DNA of 64,000 nt from Plotosus lineatus (GCA_024760905.1 CM045732.1:51648496-51712495); one strand, 5' to 3'. Numbered from the stretch's first letter, positions 1-25,545 are shown. Made by a program: numbers and translations. The notes: generated by a model not told the origin, from the sequence alone.

Positions 1-1227
1 GTGTCGGAATGCTTCTACTTTTATAATTCTATGTAAAAGTGATGACTTTGCCCTGTGAAAAGTTGGCAGTAGTTCTCTTGTGACACTTGGCCACACAAAA
101 TGCGTCACAGGCGACATGGCTGGCCTGGCTGACAGGTTTTTGATTGTCACTGAAACATTCCGTTGAGTTCAAAAACAGAAGACTCTGTAAAAAGTTCTTT
201 TCCCTTCCATACTTCACAATCACAATGAGTTTATATGGTTGTCAGTGGCTTCTATTACTTCTATTTATAATGTGCTTGTCAGTAGTTCAGTTATATTCAA
301 ATCACACAATGGAAAGTGAGTTCCAGGCTACTGCATGTGGAAATTATAGTCTGCCCAACTCAGCAGATACTCGACTTTGGAGTACATATTAAACACACCT
401 TATGCACGTTTACAGATTAACCAGACACCATATTTAAGAATGATGATTAATACAGCAAATTAATAGATTAGCTAAGCAATTTGCCTCTGACACGCTCTTT
501 AAATATGATGTCATGTTACATTCATTTCCTGTAATACATCCCCCAACTGTTGGTCATCTGGGTAATCTGTTAATACATCAAAAAATGTATTAATTATTAA
601 CTTTTAAATTTTTTTTTTTGGTACCATATAAAAATAAATAGTTTTATACGCTTAATTCAGTTCTATTTTCTCCAAAGGCAATATTTCCAAACTAAAGGTT
701 TCAGATTCCAAAGATACCCAATCACCCAAATGCACAATCATGAACAGGAACAAACGTCCCTGTGTTGGTAGCAGACACTGTGCAAATTATTTGAGTGGAG
801 TGGTGTGTACATAGTGAGTTGTGCCTTGTGGGTGGAGGAATAAAAGTTACAGGAGAATTTGAAAACCACCTTACAGTGGTTGTACTGACCCCTACGCTTG
901 ACTGACCACCTCCTGTGGGCAGATGAAAAAAAAAAAAAAAAAAAGAGTTTTTGGTAAATGCTTTTCTGTTGCCTGATTAAACATTGGCACTCTGAAATTT
1001 CACAAGGAAAGCCAGCAGAAAGGGAATGCTTGATTGATATTTAACATCTCCACTATAATTGACAATTAGATTAATGAGTGCACAATTTATTCATGTATTG
1101 AGTTCATTTTTTTTTTTAATCATTTCATATTTTTTGTAGCTGTCAGAGTTCAGGACATAGTGTGTGTGTGAGAATCAAGGGTATACTTTGTATTCTTGTA
1201 ACTAAACACCTTTTTATACACTTACAC

Positions 1228-1295
<68 letters not shown>

Positions 1296-1953
1296 TTGTA
1301 TAAATAATTTTTGTAACATGCAAAACAATATTTGACTACTTTAAATAAGAAATATGCTTGCTTATAACAGCCCAGTGAACCTTGACAGAGGTTGACAGGA
1401 CGTAAAGATTACACAACTTCTTTATGAACTTACTTCAGTGTTGTAAAGATAGACCCCTTTGAACCGTTGTGCAACACCATTTAGAGCGTCAGCTTTTTTT
1501 TAGTCACATCATCATTGTAATGGCAGACAAATGAAAAGTGACAATGAGTAGCATATTACCTTGAAATTCCATACCAGGAATTTGTTTTGTTATATTTTAT
1601 ACATGCACATTACATGGACTTATGTTTGACTTAGCAGCCATGTTACAATCATGGCACTTGATTCTGGTATGTTTGCTTGCTGGTTATTTATATATTAAGC
1701 ACTGTATTTCCTACAAACACAACATACCACATTTCTAATAAATGTTTACATATCTCTTGATATACTAGATACACTGGCACCAATGTTGTCTTATTTAACT
1801 GACAATTAATAGACAAGGTATAAAGACTTCAGAAGTATGTATTTATTATGTCTGGCTGTAGTGGTACTGTATTTCATTTGGCTGATTGGTGCAATGTGCC
1901 CCATCTACATTGTACTTGGTTTGGACTTTTCTTATGTTTTTGCCCTTCCTTAG
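1..1953. other. Gene-free stretch, probably ezrin intron 1
   Basis: No coding exon is visible on either strand. The next feature on the right is the second coding exon of ezrin, whose acceptor AG is at 1952-1953, so this stretch is most simply part of ezrin intron 1. I searched for a short exon encoding Met-Pro-Lys-Pro followed by a donor and did not find one, so the start exon should lie left of the window. The stretch is AT-rich and contains an A-run near 927-944 and a CA/TG microsatellite pair at 1227-1293. Small ORFs here lack similarity to anything I recognise. Confidence 0.6.
1227..1293. repeat. (CA)n followed by (TG)n microsatellite
   Basis: About 28 bases of CA repeat (1227-1254) are followed after a short AT-rich spacer by about 30 bases of TG repeat (1264-1293). 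The two blocks are complementary and could fold as a hairpin. The ORF over it is a repeat artefact. Confidence 0.9.
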
Positions 1954-10700
<8,747 letters not shown>

Positions 10701-11690
10701 AGACTGATATCATCTGGGAATAACCTCAATCAAACCAAAACATCCTGCTAGCTGACCAAAGGTTTCGGTTACCATTTGGTGTCCAAGTACCTGCTATTTA
10801 GCCTTTCTTACTCTCATTTAATCATAAGTTTATTGGACAGGATTTAAAAAAAAATTAATTCCTATACTTGGATAAGATGTTATGAAGTGGAACAACTTGG
10901 AATTAAGATGCTTACGCATAGACACAATGATTGTGGTTACAGAAGATCTTAGATTCCAACCAGCTAACATGCCAGTTTGAAAACCTAACCCACTGAAATG
11001 CATCTCATAACATACTGACCAACTTCTGTTCAACATTTATAAAACCTGTTCCTTCTGCTATTAAACACCACTTTTTATACGGTTGAAGCCATCAGGGAAG
11101 AGACATTCAGCCAAGATCATATTTATGTGACCCGTGCCATAGCTTTTTAAAACAGAATCATTTAAATTCCTTTTTTTGTTGTTATTGTTCTATCTTTTGT
11201 AAAACAGTGCTGATTGCCAGAGACTTCTAGGGAAGCATCACCCTGTAAGTTATTCCTGGCAACTGAATAGACCAAACACATTCACTTTTAGCTACAGATA
11301 TTGTTGGAAGAGAAAGGAACAAAATGGAGGAAAACATGAATGTAAACTAAGTCATTTTTCTTCATGTTTTTGGACTTGGTTTGTCATTTTAAGTTCTTCT
11401 TTACACTACATTTGATTTTGATAAATCTTTAGTAATTGCAACACACCAAGTTGTTGATCATATATTTCTATGTGAGATGTTTTAGAATCATCTGAATTGT
11501 ATCTAATTTTTAAATTCTGGAATGCCGTAATGGTATGGGCACAAACACCCAAACACTTTACTACGATTTAAATATTGAATGTTCAGTGTTTGATGTGGCC
11601 AAATATAATTTATAAAATAAAATTAAATGAATCCCAAATCTGACCAATGCTACATTTGTATAAACTCTAATAAAGATGATCGTTTCTTAG
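10701..11690 (+). other. ezr: Ezrin 3' untranslated region
   Basis: AT-rich non-coding sequence follows the ezrin stop TAG. The best poly(A) signal is AATAAA at 11669-11674; another AATAAA-like motif lies near 11616. A T-run at 11697-11716 follows. The transcript end is inferred. Confidence 0.6.
11669..11674 (+). terminator. ezr: Probable ezrin polyadenylation signal
   Basis: Canonical AATAAA about 970 bases after the ezrin stop codon, followed by a G/T-rich stretch (AGTGTTTGTTTTTT) expected downstream of a cleavage site. Confidence 0.55.
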
Positions 11691-11717
11691 TGTTTGTTTT
11701 TTTTTTTTTTTTTTTTC

Positions 11718-11920
11718 AAACCCATCCAAAGTGAGCACACACTGTGCAGCACTCGGCGAGCAGTTGGGGTTAGTTTCTTTACTCAAGAACACTTCACCCA
11801 TTAATATGGAGAAAGGAAAGGTGTAGCTCTCCAACCCCATGACATATTTTTCCTGCTGGTTCGAACCAGCAACCTTTTGGTTCTAAAGCTGCTTCTCTAA
11901 CCATTAGGCCATGGCTACTT
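11718..11920 (-). repeat. SINE-like repeat, fourth family (copy 1)
   Basis: The sequence shares ordered blocks with 16632-16850: AAAGTGAGC, then CTCAAG with CACTTCA, then the inverted B-box-like GGTTCGAACC region and CTAACCATTAGGCCATGGC. This is the pattern of a tRNA-derived SINE in minus orientation. It lies just after the ezrin 3' UTR. Confidence 0.65.
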
Positions 11921-13654
11921 TAATCACCAGTTAAGTCTTTTTAAGATAATAACTTGAGAGACACTCGGAGTGCATAGTCCCTCTGCCAGGCGCAACTAGA
12001 TTATTACTATTGCCAAGAAGTTGTTTTCACCTAAGTTTGTTTGTTGAGTGCAAAATGGCTCATAAATGTGTTCACATATTTTGATTTTTTTTCTCTCTCG
12101 ATAGAATTGCGTGTGGTACAAAAATTACATTTTGGAGGTGATCCATGAATGTGATCAAGTTTACAAAAGTGACTGAAAACATATTCTTTATGATTTGGCA
12201 AAATGTTTATCAGACACCCACTATCAGAAGACATGTTTTTTGGAGCTATTCAAAATTATATTAATCTGACAGAGGCATCTTACACCAAGTGCTGCTCTAG
12301 GTACAAATTGATATATTTCTAAAGGTGTGTGTTCCCCTGTTGGAATTTGATGAACATTTTGGCACATTATGAAATGACCATTTTTATATGATTTGGGGAA
12401 TTTTTTTTCCAATGTGCATCTCCAAAATTTAATGTTGTGTTATTGGTATCACAAGATTTAGAAAGAAAAAATCATTCAAATCTGTGCATCACCTTTCTGA
12501 GTTATCTTACACACAAATGATCAAACACACCAAATAACACAAGTGAGAACATTACCTACTGCTGGAGATAGCAAACAGTTAAGCTAACAAACAAACCAAC
12601 ACGTTACTTCCTCGCAGATAGAAACCTTCAGTTGTAAATAGATTTTTGGGTTAATCAATGCACTTGTCTCCAATTATCCATTTGTGCTTTGACCGAGGTT
12701 CTTTACACACTGAGTGCCCTCTACTTAGTAAGAGTTTTTAAACAATGGTTGTTAAAAAAGCTCTTTAAATTAAAGACCCCCCAAAAAAAGAAAAGAAAAA
12801 ACCCCTGTTTTGGCTGTGGTAAATAATTGACTACTTTATTAGACCTGTTGTTCCGCTGTAAGCTAAGAAACGGGGCAGTGCATTTAAAAGGTGGATTGTT
12901 TGAGAAGATATTTACTCACTGACCACATCGCTAATTGTGTTGCTAGACAACAACTGAAAATGCTTGGAAACCTTAAACCTTATCATCCTTAAATTCATGC
13001 TGTGTCAACTGTACATTGAGCTGAGTTACATGGAAGTCAAGTTCCAGAAGTAATTTAAAGTTATTCACAGGAAAAAACAAAAGAAAAAGATGGAACCACT
13101 AGATATTCAATTTTCTGTTTAGTTTTTCATACTGTCAGCCTATATATCATTACAAATGGTCTACACACACCTACATACATATAGAGTACATACATATACA
13201 GTATATAATTATTGTTATTCTTATTAGCAGCCCTGATTTAAAAAAAAAAGGCACCAGCTACTAAAATACAGACTGAGCTGGTCAAGCATGTAAACCACAC
13301 CAGTGCCAGATGGTAAGCTATTTTACAGCTTCCTTATTACCTGACTAACGTGATCAATAAATGTTTGAGATTTTTTCATTGCCTTTGTGTAGTGCCTTAA
13401 AAGCAGGGAAAACAAGATGATCAGACAACTGTTTTCATTTACTAAAAAAAAAAAGATGGTTTCTCTGTGGTATGGTAGCAGAACCAAAAAAAAAAAAAAT
13501 CACTTTACAATTTCGTAATTAAACTATTACAATTTGATGTATTTTCATGCTAATATGAGAACAGTTCATTTTTAATTATTTTTCACTAGTGACAATTTCT
13601 TAATAGTAAAAAAATGTCATAGTAATAGGATTGAAGGTAATTATTAACATTAAA
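11921..13654. other. Intergenic, no gene seen
   Basis: AT-rich sequence between ezrin and kcnk3. It contains short A/T homopolymers and no exon-like or recognisable repeat block beyond simple sequence. Small ORFs here have no features that suggest coding. Confidence 0.6.
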
Positions 13655-13666
13655 AACATTTTGCTG

Positions 13667-13980
13667 GGGCGGTGGTGGTCTAGTGGTATAGGGTGCTGGA
13701 TCGCTGATCCAAAGGTTGGGGGTTCGAGTCCCACTCTTCACAAGGTAGTGAGTGACAGACTCTCCCCAATGCAGCTAACTGGGTTATCAAAGGCCGGCAA
13801 TGTCTCTCACTGTCTATGGTGTGAGGCAAGAAATTGTCGGCGTGTTTCTGCCCTGCGATGGCCTGGCGAGCTGTCCAGGGTGTACGCTGCCTTCGCCCGA
13901 AGTTGGCTGGGATGGGCGCCAGCCTCCCCGAAACCCTAATTAGGATTAAGCGGTTACAGAAAATGAACTGATGAGAAATG
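13667..13980 (+). repeat. tRNA-derived SINE, tail type C, full length
   Basis: The head GGGGCGGTGGTGGTCTAGTG carries an A-box-like stretch and the B-box GGTTCGAGTCC. It is followed by the body block CTCTCACTGTCTATGG and tail C (GAGCTGTCCAGGGTGTAC, then CCCTAATTAGGATTAAGC). The exact direct repeat AACATTTTGCTG at 13655-13666 and 13981-13992 marks the target-site duplication, so this is a complete insertion. It should not be called a tRNA gene. Confidence 0.93.
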
Positions 13981-14178
13981 AACATTTTGCTGATGAAAAG
14001 CTTAGTGTAGGATCCTACAGTGCAGCCCAGCACTACTTGTACAGAGAGTACCTGATGTTCCCTGTGCTTCATTCTGGCAGTTACCTAATTTAACCTCAAT
14101 GACCAATAACCAAAATAAGGTCCGCTCTCGTTGCTTGGGGGTGGTGCTGAAGGAACAGCTCCCAGTTTCCATTCTGCC

Positions 14179-14181
<3 letters not shown>

Positions 14182-14222
<41 letters not shown>

Positions 14223-14270
14223 CTCTGCCTCTCTCTCTCTCTCTTTCACTCTCGCTCTCTCTCTCTCGAG
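14182..14270. repeat. (CT)n microsatellite upstream of kcnk3
   Basis: Nearly pure CT repeat in two blocks, about 130 bases before the kcnk3 start codon. It probably lies in the promoter or 5' UTR. A regulatory role is possible but not shown. Confidence 0.9.
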
Positions 14271-14389
14271 TCCGCTTAAGGTCATCCCACCGGTGGAGCC
14301 ATGAGGGGCTCCGCAGAGCCATGAATCACCAAAGTTCTTCTCACGAACCGGGTCTAGTTCTGAAGACGGAAGGATACTCGATGAGCTAG

Positions 14390-18866
<4,477 letters not shown>

Positions 18867-19560
18867 ATGTGTGGCATAATTGATGACAGAGGGTTGATTG
18901 AAGCTCTAAAAAAATCTCTGCTCCTGTACATTTCTGATACACATGCATGTATTCAAGTACAGATGTGGGAGCACTGTCTGTGAAGTGGACATGCAAAAAG
19001 AAAAGCTAGAATATGTTGGACATTATCGTGTCTTAAGGACGCAATACCTCTCACATGTGTTACGTGTGTGAAATGAATTGTCTCCTCCTGAGATGATATG
19101 AACTAAAAAAAAAAAAAAGTAACAATAGACTTAATAATCAAAATATACTCCCTGACATGGTGCAATACAATGTGCAAAACATAATTTTAACAGTGCTTTA
19201 TTAAGATAATATCACTGGCAAACCTTATTATCTCCTTGAAACACTCCTCAAACCTCAGAAGTACTTACTACTTAATTATTAAGTATTATATCAGTCAAGT
19301 TTGTATTGTTTGGGATTATTAACTACGTGTATGTCTGTATGATGTCATGATTTAATCACATTCTTTTGAAAATTCTATGCTGCAGAATGTGCTATAATCA
19401 ACTTTGCACCAATATTCTGTTTAAAATGGGTCAATTTATATAAATTTAATTAATAAAAACATTTTATGTACTGTATATTAAATGTACTGTAGACTAAAAC
19501 TGTTGAATGTAGCATCCCTCATAATACTGCACAACACTGGATCAGGAATATGAAAATAAA
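18867..19560 (+). other. kcnk3: kcnk3 3' untranslated region (inferred extent)
   Basis: Non-coding, AT-rich sequence after the kcnk3 stop. AATAAA motifs at 19452-19457 and 19555-19560 are candidate poly(A) signals. Which is used cannot be told. Confidence 0.5.
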
Positions 19561-19950
19561 ACACCTACAACATAATCACTGATCCAGATGGCATGCCAAC
19601 ATGACTTCTGTTCTTTGCTTGGCTCTGTCCACTCTCGGACAAGAATAGTCTCTCTGTTTGAAGACAGTTACAGTATATTAACCTCATAAGAGTTGCATGG
19701 TGTGAGGTACAAGGAGCGAAAATGATGCAAGATGATAAATATCTACAAACATTCTGTTCTGTCTGTTGTAGTGAAGATGAGCAGCACAAGGTTAGCCTCA
19801 ACAACTGAGCTTACACAAATCACACACGCCCCATTAATCTAGTCATGAACTGTCCACACCTCTGCATAATGTACAAATATGACAGCCATTCTTTTTCTTA
19901 TTTGTGTACTTTATAAGAATGACTGAAGTGCAAATTAAGCATTTTAGGTA

Positions 19951-20060
<110 letters not shown>

Positions 20061-20152
20061 TGATGGACAGCTGCTTTACATTAGGACTCTCCTATTCTCT
20101 GCACTGATCTGGGCTCAGTAACTTGTGTATTCCCCCTCTGACTCATAAACAG

Positions 20153-20410
20153 ATTGCTGATCAGGCTATGTTTGCCCCATACGGGCAAGTGTGCCATCCT
20201 CAGTTGCTGCCAAGGAGAAAGCGCTTCGTGCCTGAGACTTTGCCTGAAGCTATTAGGTCTGCACAACAGTGCAACAGAAGGCATAAGGAGTGCCACTGCA
20301 ACAAATGCCTGTATCTCCTCCCCATGGTGGCAGCATCTGTTGCAATATTGCTTATCATGGCTATAGATATTCACATTCATGGAAAAAGTAAAAATAGCTC
20401 TGACCAGTAG
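20153..20410 (+). CDS. Candidate exon of a small membrane protein, unidentified
   Basis: An open frame follows a plausible acceptor (AG at 20151-20152) and ends at TAG 20408-20410. From the first ATG (20168) it gives 80 residues: a basic segment with PRRKRF, a Cys/His-rich stretch (CNRRHKECHCNKC), one hydrophobic helix (YLLPMVAASVAILLIMAI) and a short polar tail. There is no in-frame upstream ATG before the acceptor, so it could be a single-exon gene with a weak start context or the last exon of a longer gene. I do not recognise the family. It is not part of any transposon block that I see in the window, and it differs from its AT-rich surroundings. It could still be a chance ORF. Confidence 0.35.
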   Translation: MADQAMFAPYGQVCHPQLLPRRKRFVPETLPEAIRSAQQCNRRHKECHCNKCLYLLPMVAASVAILLIMAIDIHIHGKSKNSSDQ

Positions 20411-20869
20411 GTCACTGGGGGCAGAACATGATGTACACCATAGCTGTCGTTTGTTGATCTGCCAAGTAACTAAGACAAGGACCTAAGGTTCCAAATTTGA
20501 CACAGCCAGCTCCACATTTTTTGTTATCCATTGATTAAAATTCCCATTGGCTTCAAACCTTATCTGCATTAGATTAATATATTTTATAATATTCATAATA
20601 TGAATAAATAGCTGAAAGTGTTTAGCTTAAACATAGCTACCCTATTTTGCCCAACAATGGCAGCTTGGTTGTACTAGGTCTTGAACGCTTGATCTCCAGC
20701 TCACCGATCCAGTGCCTGAGCCTCCACAGAAAGGACCATGTTGAGCCTGGGGCACGAACCCAGGACGTTTTTGGTGTGCACAAGAAACTCTGACATGTTA
20801 GGGTAGAGACTCCACAAGACCTCTAAAGATGTGCTGTGGTATCGGGTACTAAGATGTTACTAGCATATC

Positions 20870-21735
20870 CTTCTATGTTGTACCTTGGATGGTTGTACCA
20901 TCCTATGCTGTTTGGTAACACTCTCACCCACTACAACTTTGAAGTCACTGACCTACTTCAAATTGCATCGTCTACACAAGATGTAGTCTACGTGTGTGCT
21001 CCTACCTCCGCTTTTATAAGTCACCCTGTGCTCCTGTCTCTTCTGGAAGAAAGTATTCACCACAGCCATTTCTATCCTTTTTGCAAAAATCGATCAACAT
21101 CTGTCCTTCTGTGTTCCTGTCCTGGATACCAAACCTGCCCATCACTTCCTCGTCCCCTACTGTTGCCTGCACCAACATGTCCATTGAAGTCTGCACCATT
21201 AACCACTCTTTCACCTCTTGGGGTACTCTGCATCACTTCATCTAACTCACTCCAGAATCTCTCCTTCTCTTTTAGCTCACATCCTGCCTGTGGAGCATAA
21301 GCATTAACAACATTGAACATCACACCTTCAATTTCTAACTTGAGACTCATAACTCTGTTTGACACTCTTTTCACTTAGAACATTCCTTACCAACCCCTCC
21401 TTCAAGATGACTCTTACTCCATTTCTCTTCCCATCCACACCATGATAAAACAGCTTAAACCCTGCTCCTAAACTTCTAGCTTTGCTACCTTTCCACCTGG
21501 TCTCCTGAACACACAGTATGTCCACCTTCCTCCTCTGTATCATTTCAGCGAGCTCTCTACCTTTTTCTGTCATAGTTCCAACATTCAAAAGTCCCTACTC
21601 TTAATCCTAGACTCATGCCTTTCCTCTTCTCTCTCTGCCTACGGATTCCTCCCGCCTCTCCTTCTTCGACCAACAGTAGTCCAATTTCCACCAGCACCCT
21701 GTTGGTTAACATGGTGGTCGTTGTTAATCTGGGAA
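20870..21735 (-). pseudogene. LINE fragment, endonuclease region only
   Basis: Minus-strand reading gives the 5' part of the same RTE-type LINE found at 34708-37786: [34 protein letters not shown] (apurinic-type endonuclease), then [20 protein letters not shown] and [12 protein letters not shown]. Frameshifts separate the pieces. The reverse transcriptase is missing, which is the opposite of the usual 5' truncation, so the 3' part was lost after insertion. The 5' end abuts the Harbinger block at about 21735. Confidence 0.85.
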
Positions 21736-22096
21736 AAGCGCATGGATTAAGTGCGGAACAAGTATGAAAAGCCACGGATTGCAATGGAAGATTTTCAGAT
21801 AATTCACAGAACATTCATGGAAAGCACGGAACACTCGAGGAATAACTACGGCACTACTCCATTTCAGAAGGAAGAGCTTCATAATGATTGCAGAAACATG
21901 GGGAATGAAAGCGGAATGCTTACGTTCAACACGGAATGACTGAGGAATACTCGGCGTAACCAAACTTCAATACGGAAAAATCGGCAAAGATCAAAGGTTT
22001 TGCTCCTGATTCCACCTATAAATTCGCTGAATCGACCAGGGAAGCTCATTCTGCTAAGCGAACCCGTACTGGAGACACCCAAGAAGCTCTCCCAAA

Positions 22097-23220
22097 ATGG
22101 ACAAGTATAGAGAAATGGCTGACTTGGAATTGGTCCACACACTGCTGTTGCTTCATGAATACACCGAAATGCAACGAGACGACCACAGAGGACAAGAAAA
22201 ACAGGAGATACACACCCAAACACTTCTGGGTACGTGCATGGCTGAAGGTGGACCGAAGAATTGGCCTTGGGAACTATGACAACCTTCTGGAGGAGCTCCG
22301 TATCGAAGACAAGCAGTCCTTCTTCCACTATCTCCCGGGGTCTCACCTAAACTGTTTCGATGAGTTGCTGATGGTTTTGGCTCCTCGATTGACAAAGAAG
22401 GATACTAACTTCAGAAGCGCACTCAGTTGTGGTCTGAAACTTGCTGTCACCATGCGTCATCTGGCCTCGGGCGACAAGTATCCTACTCTGGCCTTCAACT
22501 TCAGGGTATCTCGTCACACCATTGCAAGTTTCCTAACAGACGTCTCTCAGGCCATCATCGACCACTACAAATACGAGGTCATACAGTGTCCACATAAAGT
22601 GCAGGAATGGAAATCACTCAGCTGGGATTTCCAGGAAAAATGGAACCTGCCTCATGCCATTGGAAACGTGGATGGGAAACACGTCACCATTATAAAACCA
22701 CCATCTTCAGCAACTTTTTATCACAACTACAAGGGATTTTTCTCCATTGTTCTGCTAGCACTGGTAGATGCCAACAACAGGTTCCTATGGATAGACATTG
22801 GTGGCGTGGGCCACATGTCTGATGCTCAGATATTCAACGCCCCGGAGCTGAAAGAATGCATCGGAGATGGCACCATCTCTTCCCCACATCAGAGCCTCTG
22901 TCCCAAGACGACACTGACATACCATACTTTATTGTTGGTGACGATTCTTTTGCTCTCAGGAAGTACCTCATGAAGCCCTATTCCAGGTGAGCCCTTACAA
23001 AGGAAGAACTTGCATACAACTACAGGATATCCAAAGCACGTCAAGTGGTTGAGAATGTGTTTGGCATCTTGGCCAAACTGCTAATATGCATGACATGGTG
23101 GGTCCCAACAAAGACACCATAGAGGCTAAGAGACAGAGAGAGTACCTGAAGCTCTACTTGAACAATGAAGTTGGAAAAGTCTCTTGGCAGCCATATGCTA
23201 ACAGCCAGGAGAACGTGTGA
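22097..23220 (+). pseudogene. Harbinger transposase (DDE, HARBI1-like), frameshifted
   Basis: The longest open part (22155-22973) reads HFWVRAWL, then a helix-turn-helix-like region (FRVSRHTIASFL), then the DDE core with NVDGKHVTI (first Asp), YHNYKGFFSIVLLALVD and [10 protein letters not shown] (second Asp). After about 22890 the frame is shifted; [16 protein letters not shown] and RQVVENVFGIL (the catalytic Glu region) continue in another frame with a stop and a small deletion. The N-terminal segment (from 22097, ELVHTLLLLHEY) is also in a different frame. It is a dead copy of a transposase related to the domesticated host gene HARBI1. Confidence 0.88.
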
Positions 23221-23365
23221 CAATGAACAATGGGTCCTTCATTGAACTACCATATTATATGCTGGTTTCTGTTGTTGATATAATTGTGTGTTCTAATTGA
23301 CTATTGTTTGTATTAAAGTCTTTTTTCAAATTTTAACTTTGTTTTATTACTGCCTAGTTTCAATA

Positions 23366-25105
23366 CAGTAGGCCCTCGACATTCGCGGGGGTTCGGTTCC
23401 AAGCCCTCCCGCGAATCGAGATAATCCACGAGTTCTGTACCCGGAAGTAAAACCCCATGTATCACGTCACATGCGCGAATGAGCAGCCGGCAGTAAAATT
23501 CTATGTATCTATTACATGATCTAAAATATGCTTCTTAAACACATTCTACAGACAGTCTTACTCATTAATACAGTATTAATGTCGTAAAATATAGTAATGA
23601 TGAAGAAAAACTTTTCAATTTTTACTCTTATTTTTATTGATGATAAAATATAAACATTATACAGCATATACTGTTGTAAAGCACTCGTTTAAAGTCTTTT
23701 TCAATTATTATTCCAGTACAGTATCGAAGTTAATTCTTAGAATGTTTGTGTGTGAGATTTTATGTTCTGTAGCATGTTTAACAAATGATACCAAAAGGAT
23801 AAACTTTATTACGCTTCATGTCCTTTTACATTGAACTTGGAGTGACGTCTTGGAGTGACGTCTCCAATATGGCATTGCCTAGAGGGCGCGGAGTTCTCAG
23901 AGTCAAATCGTTTCTTTGTTCTTTTTAATTTGTTTTATTTGTTCGTTCATGGTTTGCACTATGCTTGTCTATGATCAGTCGACCCTACTACAGCTATGAG
24001 CAGCTTCAGCTTCGGGCAACTAAGCACGCAACAACTTCTATCATGGCTAATATGCTATGGGAGCTCAATGCTAACAATAAGCCCAGGCAGAGTTCTTAGA
24101 GTCTCTGGTGCTTGGTTAGCACTTCCGGCATACTGCATGAAAATGTTCATTTCCTGCGAAACAAGATGGACGAGCTTCATGCTCAGATTGCAGCGCAGAG
24201 GGATCTACAGGACTGTGTTTCTATGAAACATGGCTCGAGGAGAGTACACCCGTATGGCGATTGCACCAGCCAGCTACACAGCCTTCATCCCCTGCAATCC
24301 CAAGCGCCGGAGTCGTCCTTCGGCCCTTTCCCGCCTGGGCTTCTTGTTAGCTGGGGTGCGGCTCGCATTGAGCTGCCTACCATAGCATATTAGCTCTGCT
24401 AGCCGCACCCTGGGTAACAAAAGAAGCCCAGTTGAGCGTGCTTAGTTACACACGCCTGAAGATACTCCGATCTTATAGCTGTAGTAGGGTCGACTGGTCA
24501 TAGACGGGCATAGTCCAAAACATGAACAAACAAAACAACAAATAAAACAAATTAAAACGAACAAAGAAACAATTTGACTCTGAGAACTCCACGACATCGC
24601 CCTCTGGGCAGCGCCATCTTGGAGACGTCACTCCAAGTTCAGTGTAAAAGGACAAGAAGAGTACTGTAATAAAGTTTATCCTTTTGGTATTGTTTGTTAC
24701 ACATGTTACCGAACATAAAATCTCACGCATCAACATCAACTTAGGTACTGTACTGGAATAATAATTGAAAAAGATTTCAATACAACAGTTCAGAGAAAAT
24801 CGTCGTTTCTCAGGAGAAAGTCTTATTTCTTCAGAAGTGACATCCAGCGTTTTCTATCATTTAGCCATAGAAGACGCATAGCGTTTGAGTGGTATCATAG
24901 AGCTTAACTGGTAATTAAAACACACAAAAAAGAGGCTCATTGACAACTTGTGCGCGAATGAGGAAAAAGGGGCGGGACATGAGCTCAACCAATCAGGAGA
25001 AAGGAGGACAGCCATTGGCTGAATTTGAATCACGTACCGGTTGCTCGGCAGTCAGCGAATACTCAAACCGTGGGTGCAAAACTGCGAATAGTCAAGGGCC
25101 TACTG
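23366..25105. mobile_element. TA-flanked TIR element with long internal inverted arms
   Basis: The left end CAGTAGGCCCTCGACATTCG and the inverse of the right end (CAGTAGGCCCTTGACTATTC) match and are bounded by TA at 23364-23365 and 25106-25107, the target site of the Tc1/mariner/pogo superfamily. Inside, 23691-23998 and 24472-24776 form imperfect inverted arms of about 300 bp around a loop of about 470 bp. No transposase is recognised. It inserted between the two Harbinger genes. Confidence 0.8.
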
Positions 25106-25314
25106 TATGTTCCTTTTACTTGCACCGTCAATAAATCATTCCTAACTACAAAAAATGCACACAAGTCAAAAACACAGTGATTATAACTTCAAAACTTTAT
25201 TCTATCTATCTAGTGCCTGAGTCGTAGGACGACCGTTGCCGACCCGCCATGAAGGACAACGCCCTGGTTATCATCTTCATGGAGGGCTTCTTGGCAGGAT
25301 TAGTGCAGTGCTTT

Positions 25315-25545
25315 GCCATTGCCTTCTGCACGATGCAAACCTATAGGCAATTTAGAACGGCCAATTATCCTACTGTGCATGTCTTTGGATTGTGGGAGGA
25401 AACCGGAGCACTCGGAGGAAACCCATGCAAGCACAGGGAGAACATGCAAACTCCACACAGAAACACCCAGGCCGGGAATCGAACCCAGGCCTTCTTGCTG
25501 CGAGGCGGACGTGCTAACCACTACGCCACTGTGCCGCCCAAAACT
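25315..25545 (-). repeat. tRNA-derived SINE, second head family, well preserved
   Basis: On the minus strand the head reads GGCGGCACAGTGGCGTAGTG, then GTTAGCACGTCC and the B-box GGTTCGATTCCC. It is followed by GTGTGGAGTTTGCATGTTCT and CTCCGGTTTCCTCCCACAAT. This is a common fish SINE pattern. Related partial copies in the window are at 17625-17905, 46840-48443, 57200-57360, 60290-60410 and 62080-62450. Confidence 0.88.

Noticed and set aside
144..392. ORF of 82 residues with a hydrophobic stretch
   Set aside because: It lies in probable ezrin intron 1, has no recognisable motif and no splice context that ties it to a gene.
13667..13745. tRNA gene-like sequence (A-box and B-box, clover-leaf potential)
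   Set aside because: It is the head of a SINE with body, tail and target-site duplication. Several similar heads in the window are SINEs too.
21879..22346. 155-residue minus-strand ORF
   Set aside because: It overlaps the Harbinger transposase N-terminal region in antisense and has no family motif.
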